Shown here one piece after another: positions 1-9,433 of a stretch of DNA of 64,000 nt. The DNA comes from Micromonospora sonchi (GTDB taxonomy: Bacteria; Actinomycetota; Actinomycetes; Mycobacteriales; Micromonosporaceae). The notes under the pieces are model-generated. The model had not been told where the DNA came from. It was given only the letters and a program-made list of their open reading frames with translations, and searched no databases. Location: the NCBI RefSeq assembly GCF_014646235.1, contig NZ_BMNB01000031.1:1-64000 (forward strand). The letters are read 5' to 3'. The translations under genes were made by a program, and so were the position numbers. The number at the start of each line of letters is the position of its first letter. The first letter of the stretch is position 1.

Positions 1-1
1 C

Positions 2-121
2 TCCATCGGCTACCACCGCAGCAATGGCGAACCCAACATCGCCCGAGCTACCCGACGCGCCAACCGACGATCTACAGAACTCATCGATGCCGTAACCAGG
101 AGTAACCCGACTACGCAATAG
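2..121 (+). pseudogene. C-terminal tail of an unidentified gene (cut by window edge)
   Basis: An open frame enters from the left edge and stops at TAG 119-121, giving 39 residues with a basic stretch (ARATRRANRRS). I do not recognise the family. Its position, stopping at the point where a truncated IS3-type orfB loses its family resemblance, suggests that it is the end of a second mobile element's gene, but that is inference. It could equally be the end of an ordinary gene into which the IS remnant was joined. Confidence 0.3.
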
Positions 122-123
122 CC

Positions 124-265
124 CTGGTGACCGGGCCGATGCCGGACGGGTCTTGACGGCGTAGTAGGTCGACGGTGCGATCTGCGCCGGTGTGTCTTCC
201 AACGCCCGCAAGACCGACTGGACACCGTGCTGTTCCTTCTGCGAGTCGACGAACGCGACCCTCAT
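124..265 (-). pseudogene. IS3-type transposase orfB, N-terminal fragment
   Basis: The ATG at 265 overlaps the orfA stop codon (ATGA), the usual IS3 orfA/orfB arrangement used for -1 frameshifting. The first residues (MRVAFVDSQKEQHGVQSVL, later PSTYYAVKTRP) match the start of IS3-group orfB proteins, which contact the target before the DDE integrase core. After roughly 45 residues the resemblance ends near 125-135, where it meets the tail of another gene. The whole DDE catalytic domain is missing, so no active transposase can be made. Confidence 0.65.
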
Positions 266-579
266 CGCGACGGCCGGTCCAGTTCGGCCGCGAAGAAAGT
301 CGCCGCGGAGCGCAGGATCTGGTTCGCCCGCCGCAGCTCACGATTCTCCCGTTCCAGGGCGGCGATGCGTTCGGCATCGCTGCTGGTCGTGCCCGGCCGA
401 TCACCGGCGTCGACCTCTGCCTTCTTCACCCAGGTCCGCAACGCCTCCGGATGAACCCCGAGCGACCCAGCGATCCGCCGGATCGCCCCGACCGCCGACG
501 CCGGATCCCGACGAGCCTCGACCGCCAACCGGGTCGCACGCTCACGCAGCTCATCGTTGTACTTCTTCGGTGCAGGCAT
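262..579 (-). CDS. IS3-family transposase orfA (helix-turn-helix subunit)
   Basis: A protein of 105 residues starting MPAPKKYNDELRERATRLA, typical of IS3-family OrfA (Transposase_8). The N-terminal helix-turn-helix spans roughly residues 5-55, with IRRIAGSLGVHPEALRTWV as the DNA-reading part. A leucine-zipper-like coil follows at about 75-95 (AALERENRELRRANQIL). GGAGG lies about 10 nt before the chosen ATG; an in-frame ATG at 612 has no better support. OrfA binds the terminal repeats and is fused to OrfB by frameshift, but the adjoining orfB is truncated, so this copy is a non-autonomous remnant. Confidence 0.8.
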   Translation of the reverse strand: MPAPKKYNDELRERATRLAVEARRDPASAVGAIRRIAGSLGVHPEALRTWVKKAEVDAGDRPGTTSSDAERIAALERENRELRRANQILRSAATFFAAELDRPSR

Positions 580-611
580 TGCCGGTGTTCCTCCAGGTTT
601 CGATGTCTCCA

Positions 612-914
612 TCTAACCCGGGGCGGAACACCCCCTCAGCTCGACAAAGCACGGCCCAGGCACGACCAGGCAGCCAGCGTCCGGTACCGCGTGCGGGCAG
701 AGCGCGCAGGCCAGGACGATGGCGACAGGCCCCGCGCCAACTCCACCACCGGCCGCCCCACCCGCCGCGCCAACTCCCGCGCTTGAGGGACAGACGTCCG
801 GGCCGGGTCGCCTCAGCGAGAGCCGGTGGCGGGACGGTTCGGCCGCTCGCGCACCGCTCGACGTCAGCCGGGGCGGTTCGGCCGCTCGTGCCGCTCGACG
901 TCAGCCATGACGCG
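612..914. other. Intergenic stretch with a short direct repeat
   Basis: No gene is supported here. The frames that stay open are composed almost only of Pro, Ala, Arg and Gly, lack a ribosome binding site and look like GC-driven noise. The notable item is a direct repeat: CGGTTCGGCCGCTCG followed by CCGCTCGACGTCAGCC occurs at 835-869 and again at 874-906, the second copy lacking two bases between the blocks. No IS3 terminal repeat could be fixed by eye. Confidence 0.6.
835..906. repeat. Imperfect tandem repeat, two units (35 and 33 bp)
   Basis: Two adjacent copies share CGGTTCGGCCGCTCG at the left and CCGCTCGACGTCAGCC at the right, separated by only four bases. They lie directly downstream of the stop codon of the membrane-anchored protein gene on the minus strand. 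Probably slippage-generated; no hairpin strong enough for a terminator is seen. Confidence 0.75.
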
Positions 915-1592
915 TCAGCCGCCGGCGCCTTCCGCCGCCCCGTCCGCGGTCAGGGCGCCCTCCGCGCCGTCGCTGTCGAGGTGCACGTGCTGGTGGCCGT
1001 TTCCTGCATCGATGTTGATCTGGTCGAGTTGCGTCGCGGCCACCGACCACGTGGTCACCGCGAGCGCTGCCTGTCGCGTCGCCAGCGTCAGCAGCTCCGG
1101 TTGCCGGTCGGCGGGAGCGGCCACGGCCAGCGCGACCGTCTCAACGGCGACGGCGGCCAGTTCCACCGCGCTGCGCAACCCGCCGCGGGCGACGTTGGTC
1201 GCGGTCATGCCCGACGGCGGGTCGGCGAACTGCGCCGTCAACCGGCGCATGACGTCTTGCCACTGACCGACCTGAGCCGCCTCGGGCGCGCGCCCGGCTG
1301 CCGGTTCCTGCCGGACGGCAAGGAGGATCGGCCCGAGTTCCTCCCCCGTCCGGCGTGCCATGTCGGTGAGTTCGACGATCTGCTGCGCGTCGCGCCTGAG
1401 GTCCGCCTCGTGCAGCTTCGCGACGCTGGACTCGGTCGCGCTCGGTCGCCCGACGGCGTAGCCGACCAGGCCGCCGAGGAGGCCCACGACCAGCGCCGCC
1501 ACGATGCCCACCGCGACGGCACGCGCCGGAGGACGTCCCGGCCGGGCCGGCGAGGTCGACAGATGAGAGGGCCGGCCGGTTCGACGGGACAT
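915..1592 (-). CDS. Membrane-anchored protein of unknown function
   Basis: A 225-residue protein with a basic N-terminus (residues 1-24), a single hydrophobic segment at about 25-48 (GIVAALVVGLLGGLVGYAVG) and a helical, Ala-rich extracytoplasmic domain. The layout predicts an N-in single-pass anchor with the bulk of the protein outside. The segment around residues 55-70 (KLHEADLRRDAQQIVELTD) suggests coiled helices, and a short His motif (GNGHQHVHL) lies near residue 200. I do not recognise a family or catalytic motif. It stands alone between an IS remnant and a divergent dinB-like gene. Confidence 0.7.
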   Translation of the reverse strand: MSRRTGRPSHLSTSPARPGRPPARAVAVGIVAALVVGLLGGLVGYAVGRPSATESSVAKLHEADLRRDAQQIVELTDMARRTGEELGPILLAVRQEPAAGRAPEAAQVGQWQDVMRRLTAQFADPPSGMTATNVARGGLRSAVELAAVAVETVALAVAAPADRQPELLTLATRQAALAVTTWSVAATQLDQINIDAGNGHQHVHLDSDGAEGALTADGAAEGAGG

Positions 1593-1714
1593 GACACTCC
1601 TCGCATCGAAAGCTGTACGGCTCGGAGCCTAACCCTCACACCACAACACGTCGACACTTGCGCATGCCCCACAAAACCTTTGATCGGAACTGACGAGAGG
1701 GTGATGATCGTCCG

Positions 1715-2242
1715 ATGTCCGCCACTCGTCGTGAGCTGCTGCGCTGGCAGTTCGAGCTGACCTGGTCGTTGTTCGAATACCACCTGGACCGGTTGCAGCC
1801 GGCACACTTTCGCTGGGAGGCCGCCGAGCATTCCTGGACGGTCCGCCCGGACCCGGCCGGCCGGTGGGTGCCGGACTGGGCCGACACCGAGCCCGATCCA
1901 GTGCCGGTTCCCACGGTCGCCTGGCTGACCTGGCACATCGGCTGGTGGTGGAGTGTCGCCACCGACCACCTCCAGGGCCGGCCGCCCCGGGAACGCACCG
2001 AGGTCCACTGGCCCGGCGACGGCGAGGCCACCATCGCCTGGCTGCGCGAGTTGCAGGCGGAGTGGCTCACCGTGCTGGACCGGCTCACCGACGTCGACCT
2101 CGACGCGGTCGCACCGTTCCCCTGGCCGCGCGACCCGCAGCACACGGTCGGACACCTGCTCGCCTGGGTCAACGCCGAGCTGATGAAGAACGTCGCCGAG
2201 ATCGGCCAACTCCGGTTGCTGTACGAGGCGCGGACGGCCTGA
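1715..2242 (+). CDS. DinB-superfamily protein
   Basis: A 175-residue protein of the DinB/YfiT four-helix-bundle superfamily. Members bind a divalent metal through three histidines, and in actinomycetes many are thiol (mycothiol)-dependent transferases. Visible here are the helix-2 motif LTWHIGWWW at about residues 70-80 and the C-terminal GHLLAWVNAELMKNVAEIG, which carries His in the first position but Asn/Lys where a second His is often found, so metal binding may be altered. It starts with ATG 1715 close behind the divergent membrane-protein gene and ends facing the SRPBCC gene. Substrate unknown. Confidence 0.8.
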   Translation: MSATRRELLRWQFELTWSLFEYHLDRLQPAHFRWEAAEHSWTVRPDPAGRWVPDWADTEPDPVPVPTVAWLTWHIGWWWSVATDHLQGRPPRERTEVHWPGDGEATIAWLRELQAEWLTVLDRLTDVDLDAVAPFPWPRDPQHTVGHLLAWVNAELMKNVAEIGQLRLLYEARTA

Positions 2243-2290
2243 GCCACCCCGTGCAGCGGGTCTGGGGGCCGCCAGAAGGCCGTCGCGCCG

Positions 2291-2761
2291 CTAGGGAGCG
2301 GCCATTCGGCGGGTGAGTTCGGCCGCCCGGTACGCCGCGACCTGACGTGCCTGCGCCGCCACGAACCGCCGCAGCGGCGCGGGCGCGAAGGCGGTGACCT
2401 GCTCCCGCACCTGGGTGCCGTCGGTCACGGCGACCAACTCCACCACCGCGCGCAGTCGCACCCGTCCCGGGCTGCGTACGTCGCTGACCAGTCGGTCGGG
2501 CCGGTGCGGGGTCAGGCGTACCCGGATCGGGTTGTCCCAGCGCAACGGACCGAACAGCCGGAACCGTTCGACGGCGAGATAGTCGACGATCTCCTGCCCC
2601 TGCGCGTCGTGGCCGGGCCGCACGTCCCGCACCGCGACGACCAGTGGCGACAGTCCGATGTAGCTGTGCGGGTCGCTCAGGTGGCGGTACACCCGCTCCG
2701 GCGACGCGGCGACGACAGCGGTGGTCTCGAAGGCGATCGGCGCCTGGCGTTCCTCGGGCAC
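2291..2761 (-). CDS. SRPBCC / polyketide-cyclase-like protein
   Basis: The core IAFETTAVVAASPERVYRHL followed by alternating strands and a long C-terminal helix rich in Arg and Ala matches the START-like SRPBCC fold (polyketide cyclase/dehydrase group), a hydrophobic-ligand-binding helix-grip domain. I chose GTG 2761 (156 residues) because the open frame further upstream runs through the 15-bp hairpin at 2817-2857 that ends the preceding operon; GTG 2776 is an alternative. An AGGATGG sequence lies just before the chosen start. It is probably transcribed separately. Ligand and reaction cannot be told from the sequence. Confidence 0.7.
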   Translation of the reverse strand: MPEERQAPIAFETTAVVAASPERVYRHLSDPHSYIGLSPLVVAVRDVRPGHDAQGQEIVDYLAVERFRLFGPLRWDNPIRVRLTPHRPDRLVSDVRSPGRVRLRAVVELVAVTDGTQVREQVTAFAPAPLRRFVAAQARQVAAYRAAELTRRMAAP

Positions 2762-2816
2762 ACCCCATCCTGGCACGTCCCGGACCACGGCAACCGCCGC
2801 CGATCCACGGTAGTGG

Positions 2817-2857
2817 CCCGGGGGGAGCGTTCCGACACCTAGAACGCTCCCCCCGGG
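2817..2857 (-). terminator. Perfect 15-bp hairpin ending the peptide-import operon
   Basis: The arms CCCGGGGGGAGCGTT (2817-2831) and AACGCTCCCCCCGGG (2843-2857) are exact reverse complements around an 11-nt loop. The hairpin lies 23 bp after the stop of the last operon gene. No T-run follows, which is usual for actinobacterial terminators. Confidence 0.85.
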
Positions 2858-2879
2858 TGGATCTCTGCTCGTCGTACGG

Positions 2880-3866
2880 TCACTCCCGCAGTAGCGGCAG
2901 CACCCGTTGGCCGAGCAGATCGATCCCCTGGTACGGGGTGAGGCCGTGTGGGGTGCCAAACTCCACCCGGCTTGCCCCCGCGTCGAACACGGCGGCGGCC
3001 TGCGCGGCGACCTGTTCGGGTGTGCCGGAGAAGGCGAACAGGTCGAGCAGGTCGTCGCCGATCAGCGCGCCGGCCGCGTCGTCCTCACGGCGGGCGACGT
3101 GGTCCTGGATCCGGGCGAGCAGTTCCGGATCGACCTCGACGGTGGGGTCGAGGGCGGCGACCACCGCGAGGTACATGGCCACCTCGGTCCGGGCCATCCG
3201 GCGGGCCAGCGCGCCGTCGGTGTCGACGACGGTGACCGCGCCCAGCACCACGCCGGTGCCGTGCCCGTCCGCCTCGTCCAGCCAGGCACGCATCGTCTTG
3301 GCCATGGCCGGATTCGCCGACCCGCCGACCTTGACCTCGCTGGCGAACGCGGCCGCCGCCCGGGCCGTCTGCTGCCCCCAGGTGCCGACCAGCACCGGCA
3401 CGTCCGGGCGTACCGGGGTGTACCGCAGGGTGGTGCCGGGCTCAATGCTGAACTCCCGGCCCTGGAAGCCCTCGCCGTCACCGGCGAGCAGTCGCCGCAC
3501 GACCTGCACCGTCTCGGCGATGCGCCGCAACGGCCGTGCCTGCGGCACCCCGACCTGTTGCAGCCAGGTGCCCCGGGCCAACCCGAGGTACGCCCGGCCG
3601 TGCGAGGCCAGGTCGAGGGCGGCTACCTGGCCGGCGACCTCGACCGGGTGCAGGGTGAACGGGTTGAGGCAGGCCGCGCCGAGGCGGATGCGGCGGGTGT
3701 GCCGGGCCGCCACCAGCAGCGGGAAGATCGGCGGCTGGTACATCAGGTCGCCGAAGACCGACAGCACGTCGAAGCCGTGCCGCTCGGCGAGCTCGGCCAA
3801 CTCGGCGTACTCGTCGGCGGACTTGTCCGATTGCAGGCCGATGCCGACCAGCCGTTCTCCGTTCAC
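2880..3866 (-). CDS. LLM-class flavin/F420-dependent oxidoreductase
   Basis: A 328-residue TIM-barrel protein of the luciferase-like monooxygenase superfamily, whose members use FMN or, commonly in actinomycetes, coenzyme F420. Family signs are VGIGLQSDKSADEYAELAEL at the N-terminus, RIRLGAACLNPFTLHPVEVA, the strand-loop AYLGLARGTWLQQ and the late block FSGTPEQVAAQAAAVFDAGA. The start GTG 3866 overlaps the stop of the TIGR04076 gene (GTGA) and has GAGGAG five bases upstream. It is the last gene of the Dpp-type operon, so it probably oxidises or reduces the imported compound. Cofactor choice and substrate are inference. Confidence 0.8.
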   Translation of the reverse strand: MNGERLVGIGLQSDKSADEYAELAELAERHGFDVLSVFGDLMYQPPIFPLLVAARHTRRIRLGAACLNPFTLHPVEVAGQVAALDLASHGRAYLGLARGTWLQQVGVPQARPLRRIAETVQVVRRLLAGDGEGFQGREFSIEPGTTLRYTPVRPDVPVLVGTWGQQTARAAAAFASEVKVGGSANPAMAKTMRAWLDEADGHGTGVVLGAVTVVDTDGALARRMARTEVAMYLAVVAALDPTVEVDPELLARIQDHVARREDDAAGALIGDDLLDLFAFSGTPEQVAAQAAAVFDAGASRVEFGTPHGLTPYQGIDLLGQRVLPLLRE

Positions 3867-4195
3867 GTCAACTCCTCGGTGGGGATCTGCCGGCGGCCGG
3901 TGCGCTCGATCCGCATGATCACCCGCTCGTCCGGGTCCGGGCAGGCCACGTGGCTGTCCCGGGCCATCCAGTCCCCCTCGGCCAGGGCCCGTTGCTTGGC
4001 CGGCAGCAGGGGCAGGCACGCGGCCAGCGCGTACACGCAGAAGTGCTGGCCGGCCGGGATGCTCAGCCGGCAGGATTCGGTCAGGTCGAAGTGGTCGCCC
4101 ACCTTCATGCCGCACACCGAGCGACCCTCGATGCGCTCCACCACCACCCGCAGGTCGTAGACGTCGGTGGTGGGCTGCTCGCTGTGCTCGCTCAT
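3863..4195 (-). CDS. TIGR04076-family protein
   Basis: A 110-residue protein whose pattern VERIEGRSVCGMKVGDHFDL, a central ALAACLPLLPAKQRAL and a late CPDPDERVIMRIER match the small TIGR04076 family of unknown function. Conserved cysteines (Cys28, Cys41, Cys53, Cys60 and Cys85 approximately) could bind metal or be redox active. It overlaps both neighbours by 4 nt: ATG 4195 sits in the stop of the SnoaL-like gene and its TGA is inside the start of the oxidoreductase gene. Such tight coupling implies a joint role in the operon, not yet defined. Confidence 0.7.
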   Translation of the reverse strand: MSEHSEQPTTDVYDLRVVVERIEGRSVCGMKVGDHFDLTESCRLSIPAGQHFCVYALAACLPLLPAKQRALAEGDWMARDSHVACPDPDERVIMRIERTGRRQIPTEELT

Positions 4196-4566
4196 CGCAC
4201 GGCCTCCGCGTGGTGGTGCACGATCCGCCAGCCGCTCTCCGCGCGGCGCAGCACGTCGGTGACCCGGAAGCAGACGTCCGGGCGGTCGTCGCCGTGGCGG
4301 GCGCGCAGCACGTACCGGACCAGGCCGGTGTCGCCCCAGGCGTCGGCGCGCAACTGCTCCGGCGCCACGGCCACCGGGGCCGGGCCCGTCGCGCCGGCGG
4401 CCCGCCGGTCACGCAGCTCGTCCAGCGCGGCCAGACCGTGAAGCAGCTGGTCGGCGTCGGACTCCCAGATGGTCAACTCGGGGTGCAGGTGGGCGTCGAA
4501 GGCACGCCGGTCGCCGAGTGATCGGTACATGTCTTCGATGGTGCTGGTGAGTTCGTCGATGCTCAT
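4192..4566 (-). CDS. SnoaL-like / NTF2-fold protein
   Basis: 124 residues. The N-terminal helix MSIDELTSTIEDMYRSLGDR, the acidic block HPELTIWESDADQLLHGLAAL and the final strand SGWRIVHHHAEAV are typical of the cone-shaped NTF2-like fold used by SnoaL-type isomerases/cyclases and many small binding proteins. The His-rich C-terminal strand could line a pocket. ATG 4566 lies 5 nt after the DUF885 stop. No catalytic Asp/His pair can be assigned with confidence, so the role (isomerase, hydratase or binding protein) stays open. Confidence 0.65.
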   Translation of the reverse strand: MSIDELTSTIEDMYRSLGDRRAFDAHLHPELTIWESDADQLLHGLAALDELRDRRAAGATGPAPVAVAPEQLRADAWGDTGLVRYVLRARHGDDRPDVCFRVTDVLRRAESGWRIVHHHAEAVR

Positions 4567-4571
4567 CGGGG

Positions 4572-6245
4572 TCACTTCCGGTCGAGGGCGGGGGTGCCGG
4601 ACCGCAACGTCTCGGCGAGGCGGGCGCGCAGCGGCTCCAGGCCCATCGGCCCGAGCGCCAGCGCGGTGTGGTGGAACCGTTTGCGGTCGAACCCGGCGCC
4701 GGCCCGCCGTTCGGCGTCGCGGCGGGCCTGCTGCCACAGCCGCGCCCCGACCTTGAAGGCCAGGGCCTGGGCCGGCCAGCCGAGGTAGCGGTCGACCTCG
4801 AAGCGGGCGGTCGCCGCGTCCAGGCCGGCGACGCGGGTGAGCAGGTCCACGGCGACCGCGGGCGTCCAGCGGGCAGCGTCGGTGAACCCGTTGCCGGCCG
4901 GGATCGGCAGGTCGAGGTGCAGGCCGAGGTCGATGACGACGCGGGCGGCCCGCCACATCTGGCCGTCGAGCATGCCGAGCCGTTCGGCGGGGCCGGCGTA
5001 GAGGCCGAGTTCGTCGGCGAGCCGCTCGGCGTAGTGCGCCCAGCCCTCGGCGTACCCGTGCACGTGGCAGAGGGTGCGCTGCCACGGGTGCAGGTCGGTG
5101 AGGGTGAGGGTGATGGCGTGTTGCAGGTGGTGTCCGGGCAGCCCCTCGTGGCACAACGTCCCGACGTGACGCCAGACGGGCACGGTCGACTCGCCCGGCG
5201 GCACCGACCACCAGATCCCACCGGGCCGGGTCAGCGCGGCGTCGGGTGGGGTGTAGTACATGACGCCGGACGCGGCGGGGCTGATCCGGCACTCGACGTG
5301 CCGGGTGGCCGCCGGGATGTCGAAGTGGGTGCCGTCGAGGGCGTCGGTGAGCAGGGCGGTCCGTCGGCGCAGCCACTCCTCCAGCGCCGGGCCGACCGGC
5401 ACCCGGCCGGCCGGGTCCGCGTCCAGCGCCGTCCGCGCCGCCGGCACGTCCGGGTGCCCGCACTCGGCCGCCGCGGTGCGCAGCTCGGCGGCGGTACGCG
5501 CCAGCTCCGCCCAGCCGTAGGCGTACAGCTCGTCGAGGTCGACGGTGGCGCCGAGGAAGGCGCGGGAGGTGATCTCGTACAGCTCACGGCCGACACCGTC
5601 CACCTCGGACGCGGCGGGAGCCAGTTCGGTACGCAGGAAGGCGGCGAAGTTCGCGGTGGCGGCGGTGGCCAGCCGGGCGCCCTCGGCCAGCCGGGCGGCG
5701 AGCGGGCCGCTCGGGCAGCCGGCGACGAGCCGGCCGTAGAAGTCCGTGTCGCTCCAGCTCGCGCACTGCTCGGCGACGACCAGCACCTGCCGGCGGGCGA
5801 CCAGTTGTCCGCGCTGCGCGGAGCGGCGCAGCGTGGCGGCGTACTGGTCGAGGGTGGTGGGTAGCCGGTGCAGGTGGGTGGCGATGTTCGCCCAGTCGTC
5901 GGGGGTCTGCCGGGGCAGGTTGTCGAAAACCTGCCGGGCCAGGTGCACCGGGGTGGCCAGCGGGGCCAGCAGGCGGGTGGTGAAGCCGGCGTCGTGCAGC
6001 GCGACCTCGCTGGTCAGCCGGTCGGCCAGGGCGCCGGCGAGCGCGCGTTCGCCCGGAGTGTGCGCGGTGGTCGTGGCGACGGCGGTCGCGGTGCCCCGGG
6101 CCAACGCGGCGCGGGCGTCGAAGCCCTCCGGTGACAGGTTCATCAGCTGCGATTCCGGCGTACGCCCGGCCGCCTCGGCGGCCTGCGGGTCGAGTTCGGC
6201 CAGCGCGGCGAGGTAGTCGTCGGCGACCCCGGTGATCCCGGTCAT
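4572..6245 (-). CDS. DUF885-family predicted metallohydrolase
   Basis: A 557-residue protein of the DUF885 family, largely alpha-helical proteins regarded as zinc-peptidase relatives. The key motif HEGLPGHHLQ (about residues 366-375) contains the HExxxGH pattern, and a second conserved element, EGWAHYAE, follows at about 400-407; together these would supply His and Glu ligands and the catalytic Glu. No signal peptide is seen, so it should act in the cytoplasm. ATG 6245 overlaps the amidohydrolase stop (ATGA). Placed after a peptide importer and an amidohydrolase, it plausibly cleaves the imported substrate; the bond attacked is unknown. Confidence 0.8.
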   Translation of the reverse strand: MTGITGVADDYLAALAELDPQAAEAAGRTPESQLMNLSPEGFDARAALARGTATAVATTTAHTPGERALAGALADRLTSEVALHDAGFTTRLLAPLATPVHLARQVFDNLPRQTPDDWANIATHLHRLPTTLDQYAATLRRSAQRGQLVARRQVLVVAEQCASWSDTDFYGRLVAGCPSGPLAARLAEGARLATAATANFAAFLRTELAPAASEVDGVGRELYEITSRAFLGATVDLDELYAYGWAELARTAAELRTAAAECGHPDVPAARTALDADPAGRVPVGPALEEWLRRRTALLTDALDGTHFDIPAATRHVECRISPAASGVMYYTPPDAALTRPGGIWWSVPPGESTVPVWRHVGTLCHEGLPGHHLQHAITLTLTDLHPWQRTLCHVHGYAEGWAHYAERLADELGLYAGPAERLGMLDGQMWRAARVVIDLGLHLDLPIPAGNGFTDAARWTPAVAVDLLTRVAGLDAATARFEVDRYLGWPAQALAFKVGARLWQQARRDAERRAGAGFDRKRFHHTALALGPMGLEPLRARLAETLRSGTPALDRK

Positions 6246-7480
6246 CGCGGTGCCCGGGTGCGCGAATGGTCGTCGCGGTAGACGACGCCGCCCTTCATGA
6301 CCAGGTGCAGGCTGCGCAGCGCGGAGACCGATCGGGTCGGGTCGTCGCGCAACACCAGCAGGTCGGCGTGCTTGCCGGCCTCGATGCTGCCGAGCCGGTC
6401 GGACTGGCCGAGCCATTCGGCGGGCCGGATGGTGGCGGCCTTCAGGGCGTCCGCCACGGGCATCCCGGCGTCGACCATGAACTCCAGTTCCCGCACGGTC
6501 GCGGTGGTCTCGTCGTAGCCGGCGTGCGGCGGCATGTCACTGCCCAACGCGATCGGCACACCGTTGCGGATGGCGTGCTGGAGGCTCTCCCAGTGCCGGG
6601 GCCCGGCGGCGAGCGCCCGCTCCATCAGCCAGCCCGGCACCCCGGAGTCGCGGAAGAACTGTTCGCAGCGGCTGACCACGATGGTCGGGACGTACCAGAC
6701 GCCCTTGGCCGCCATCAGCCGGGTGACCTCGTCGGTCAGCTCGTAGCCGTGCTCGACGCAGTCCAGGCCGAGTTCCACCGCCCGGCGTACCGTGTCGGCC
6801 GGGCCGGCGTGCGCGGTGACCTTGCGTCCCCAGTCGTGGGCGACCCGGATGACGGCGGCCATCTCGTCGTCGAGCAGCTGCGGGGTGTCGATCGCCTCGT
6901 ACTGGCCGGCGATGCCGCCGGAGATGCACACCTTGATCAGGTCGGCGCCGGCGCGGATCTGCTCCCGGGTGATCCGCCGGAACCCGTCCGCGCCGTCGGC
7001 CTCCAGGGCATCGGCCTCCCAGCCGTGGCCCCCGGTGCAGCACAGCGCGTGCCCAGCGGTGAAGATCCGCGGCCCGTCCACGGCCCCGCCCTCGATGCCC
7101 TTGCGCAGCGCGAAGTCGGCGTAGCGGCTCTCGCCGACCAGCCGGGCGGTGGTGACGCCGGCGTGCAGGGTACGTCGGGCGGAGTCGGCCATCAGCAGCA
7201 CCAGTTCGGCCAGGTTGGAGCGCTGCACCGCGTCGCCGAGGTGGCCGGGCAGGCCGAGGGAGAGGTGCACGTGCATGTTGGTCAGGCCCGGCATGACCAC
7301 GTCGCCGCCGAGGTCGACCACCCGGACGTCGCCGGCCTCGGCGAGCACGTCGTCGACCGGGCCGACGGCGCGGATCATCCCGTCGGCGCCGATCCACACG
7401 CCCCGGTCGGGCTGGAGGTGGTCGTCGACGCCGTCGTAGAGGGCGAGGTTGACCAGGACCTGTTCGGTGACGGTGTGCAT
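6242..7480 (-). CDS. Amidohydrolase-superfamily enzyme (Xaa-Pro dipeptidase/imidazolonepropionase-like)
   Basis: 412 residues with the full metal-site set of the amidohydrolase TIM barrel: HVH at 70-72 after VMPGLTNM, the bridging lysine at 189 (DLIKVCISGG), His230 (KVTAHAG), His250 (CVEHGYE) and Asp321 (ALGSDMPPH). The N- and C-terminal beta-sandwich segments (ending HADLLVLRDDP) are those of the Xaa-Pro dipeptidase/prolidase-like and imidazolonepropionase branch, which hydrolyses C-N bonds of dipeptides or cyclic amides. It starts 10 nt after the dppF-like gene and overlaps the DUF885 gene. Likely cytoplasmic processing of the imported peptide-like compound. Confidence 0.85.
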   Translation of the reverse strand: MHTVTEQVLVNLALYDGVDDHLQPDRGVWIGADGMIRAVGPVDDVLAEAGDVRVVDLGGDVVMPGLTNMHVHLSLGLPGHLGDAVQRSNLAELVLLMADSARRTLHAGVTTARLVGESRYADFALRKGIEGGAVDGPRIFTAGHALCCTGGHGWEADALEADGADGFRRITREQIRAGADLIKVCISGGIAGQYEAIDTPQLLDDEMAAVIRVAHDWGRKVTAHAGPADTVRRAVELGLDCVEHGYELTDEVTRLMAAKGVWYVPTIVVSRCEQFFRDSGVPGWLMERALAAGPRHWESLQHAIRNGVPIALGSDMPPHAGYDETTATVRELEFMVDAGMPVADALKAATIRPAEWLGQSDRLGSIEAGKHADLLVLRDDPTRSVSALRSLHLVMKGGVVYRDDHSRTRAPR

Positions 7481-7490
7481 GTCGACGTCC

Positions 7491-8452
<962 letters not shown>

Positions 8453-8456
<4 letters not shown>

Positions 8457-9433
8457 CGGGTCGCCACCTCCAGGTGCGGACGGACCACGCAGGCCACCGA
8501 GCGGTCCGCGCCGGCCGGAGCCAGGGGCGGCGGTGCGGTGCCGCAGGACGGCTGCGCGTACCCGCAGCGGGGTTGGAACGGGCAGCCCGGCGGCGCCTCC
8601 CCGGGCGCCGGCGGGCCGCCGGGGATGGGCCGCAGCGTGCCGACGGCCTGGGTGCCGTGCGGTCGGGCGCCGAGCAGCGCGGCGGTGTACGGGTGGGTGG
8701 GTGCGGTGAGCAGCGCGCCGGTCGGGCCGGTCTCCACCACCCGTCCGGCGTAGAAGATGTAGCCACGGGTGGTCAACGCGCTGAGCACCCCGAGGTCGTG
8801 GGTGATGAACGCGACGGCCAGGCCGGTCTCGGCGCGCAGCCGGTCGAGCAGGGCGAGGATGCCGGCCTGCACGGTGACGTCGAGGGCGGTGGTGGGTTCG
8901 TCGGCGATCAGCAGCCGGGGCCGGGCGGCCAGGGCGATGGCGATGGCCGCCCGCTGCCGCATGCCGCCGGAGAACTGGTGCGGATAGGCGCGCATCGCGC
9001 GTTCCGGGTCGGGGATGCGGACCTGGTCGAGCAGCTCCACCGCCCGGCGGTTCGCGGCCCGGCGGTCCATCCGCAGGTGCACCCGCATGTGTTCGGTGAG
9101 CTGGCGGCCGATGGTGAGCATCGGGTGCAGGGCGGCGGTGGAGTCCTGGAAGACCATGGCGATGCCCCCGCCCCGGACCCGCCGCCAGCCACGGTTGTCC
9201 AGGCCGAGCAGGTCGGTGCCGGCGAAGCGGGCCGAGCCGGTGACCGTCGCGCCGGGCGGGAGCAGGCCGAGCAGGGTCTGCGCGGTGAGGCTCTTGCCGC
9301 AGCCGCTCTCCCCCGCGATGCCGACCAGTTCGCCCTCGTCGACGGTGAGCGACACGTCGTGCAGGATCGGCAGCGGTCCGCGCGGGCCGGGCAGGGTGAC
9401 GGCGAGGGAGTCGACGTCGAGCAGCGGTGCCAT
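8453..9433 (-). CDS. dppD: Peptide ABC transporter ATPase, DppD/OppD type
   Basis: 326 residues. Walker A GESGCGKS (41-48), Q-loop VFQDSTAALHP, signature FSGGMRQRAAIAIA, Walker B LLIADEP and H-loop FITHDLGV are all intact. The tail PGCPFQPRCGYAQPSC is the Cys-rich oligopeptide-transporter C-terminus. The ATG at 9433 overlaps the dppC stop by one base. It pairs with the DppF-type ATPase immediately downstream, giving the heterodimeric ATPase of the peptide importer. Confidence 0.88.

Noticed and set aside
719..910. 63-codon plus-strand open frame rich in Pro and Ala
   Set aside because: Low complexity, crosses the direct repeat, no ribosome site or family resemblance.
192..1760. Very long plus-strand open frame opposite the membrane-protein gene
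   Set aside because: Composed of Arg/Pro/Gly-rich low-complexity residues, antisense to genes with clear signatures and lacking a ribosome site; typical GC-driven shadow.
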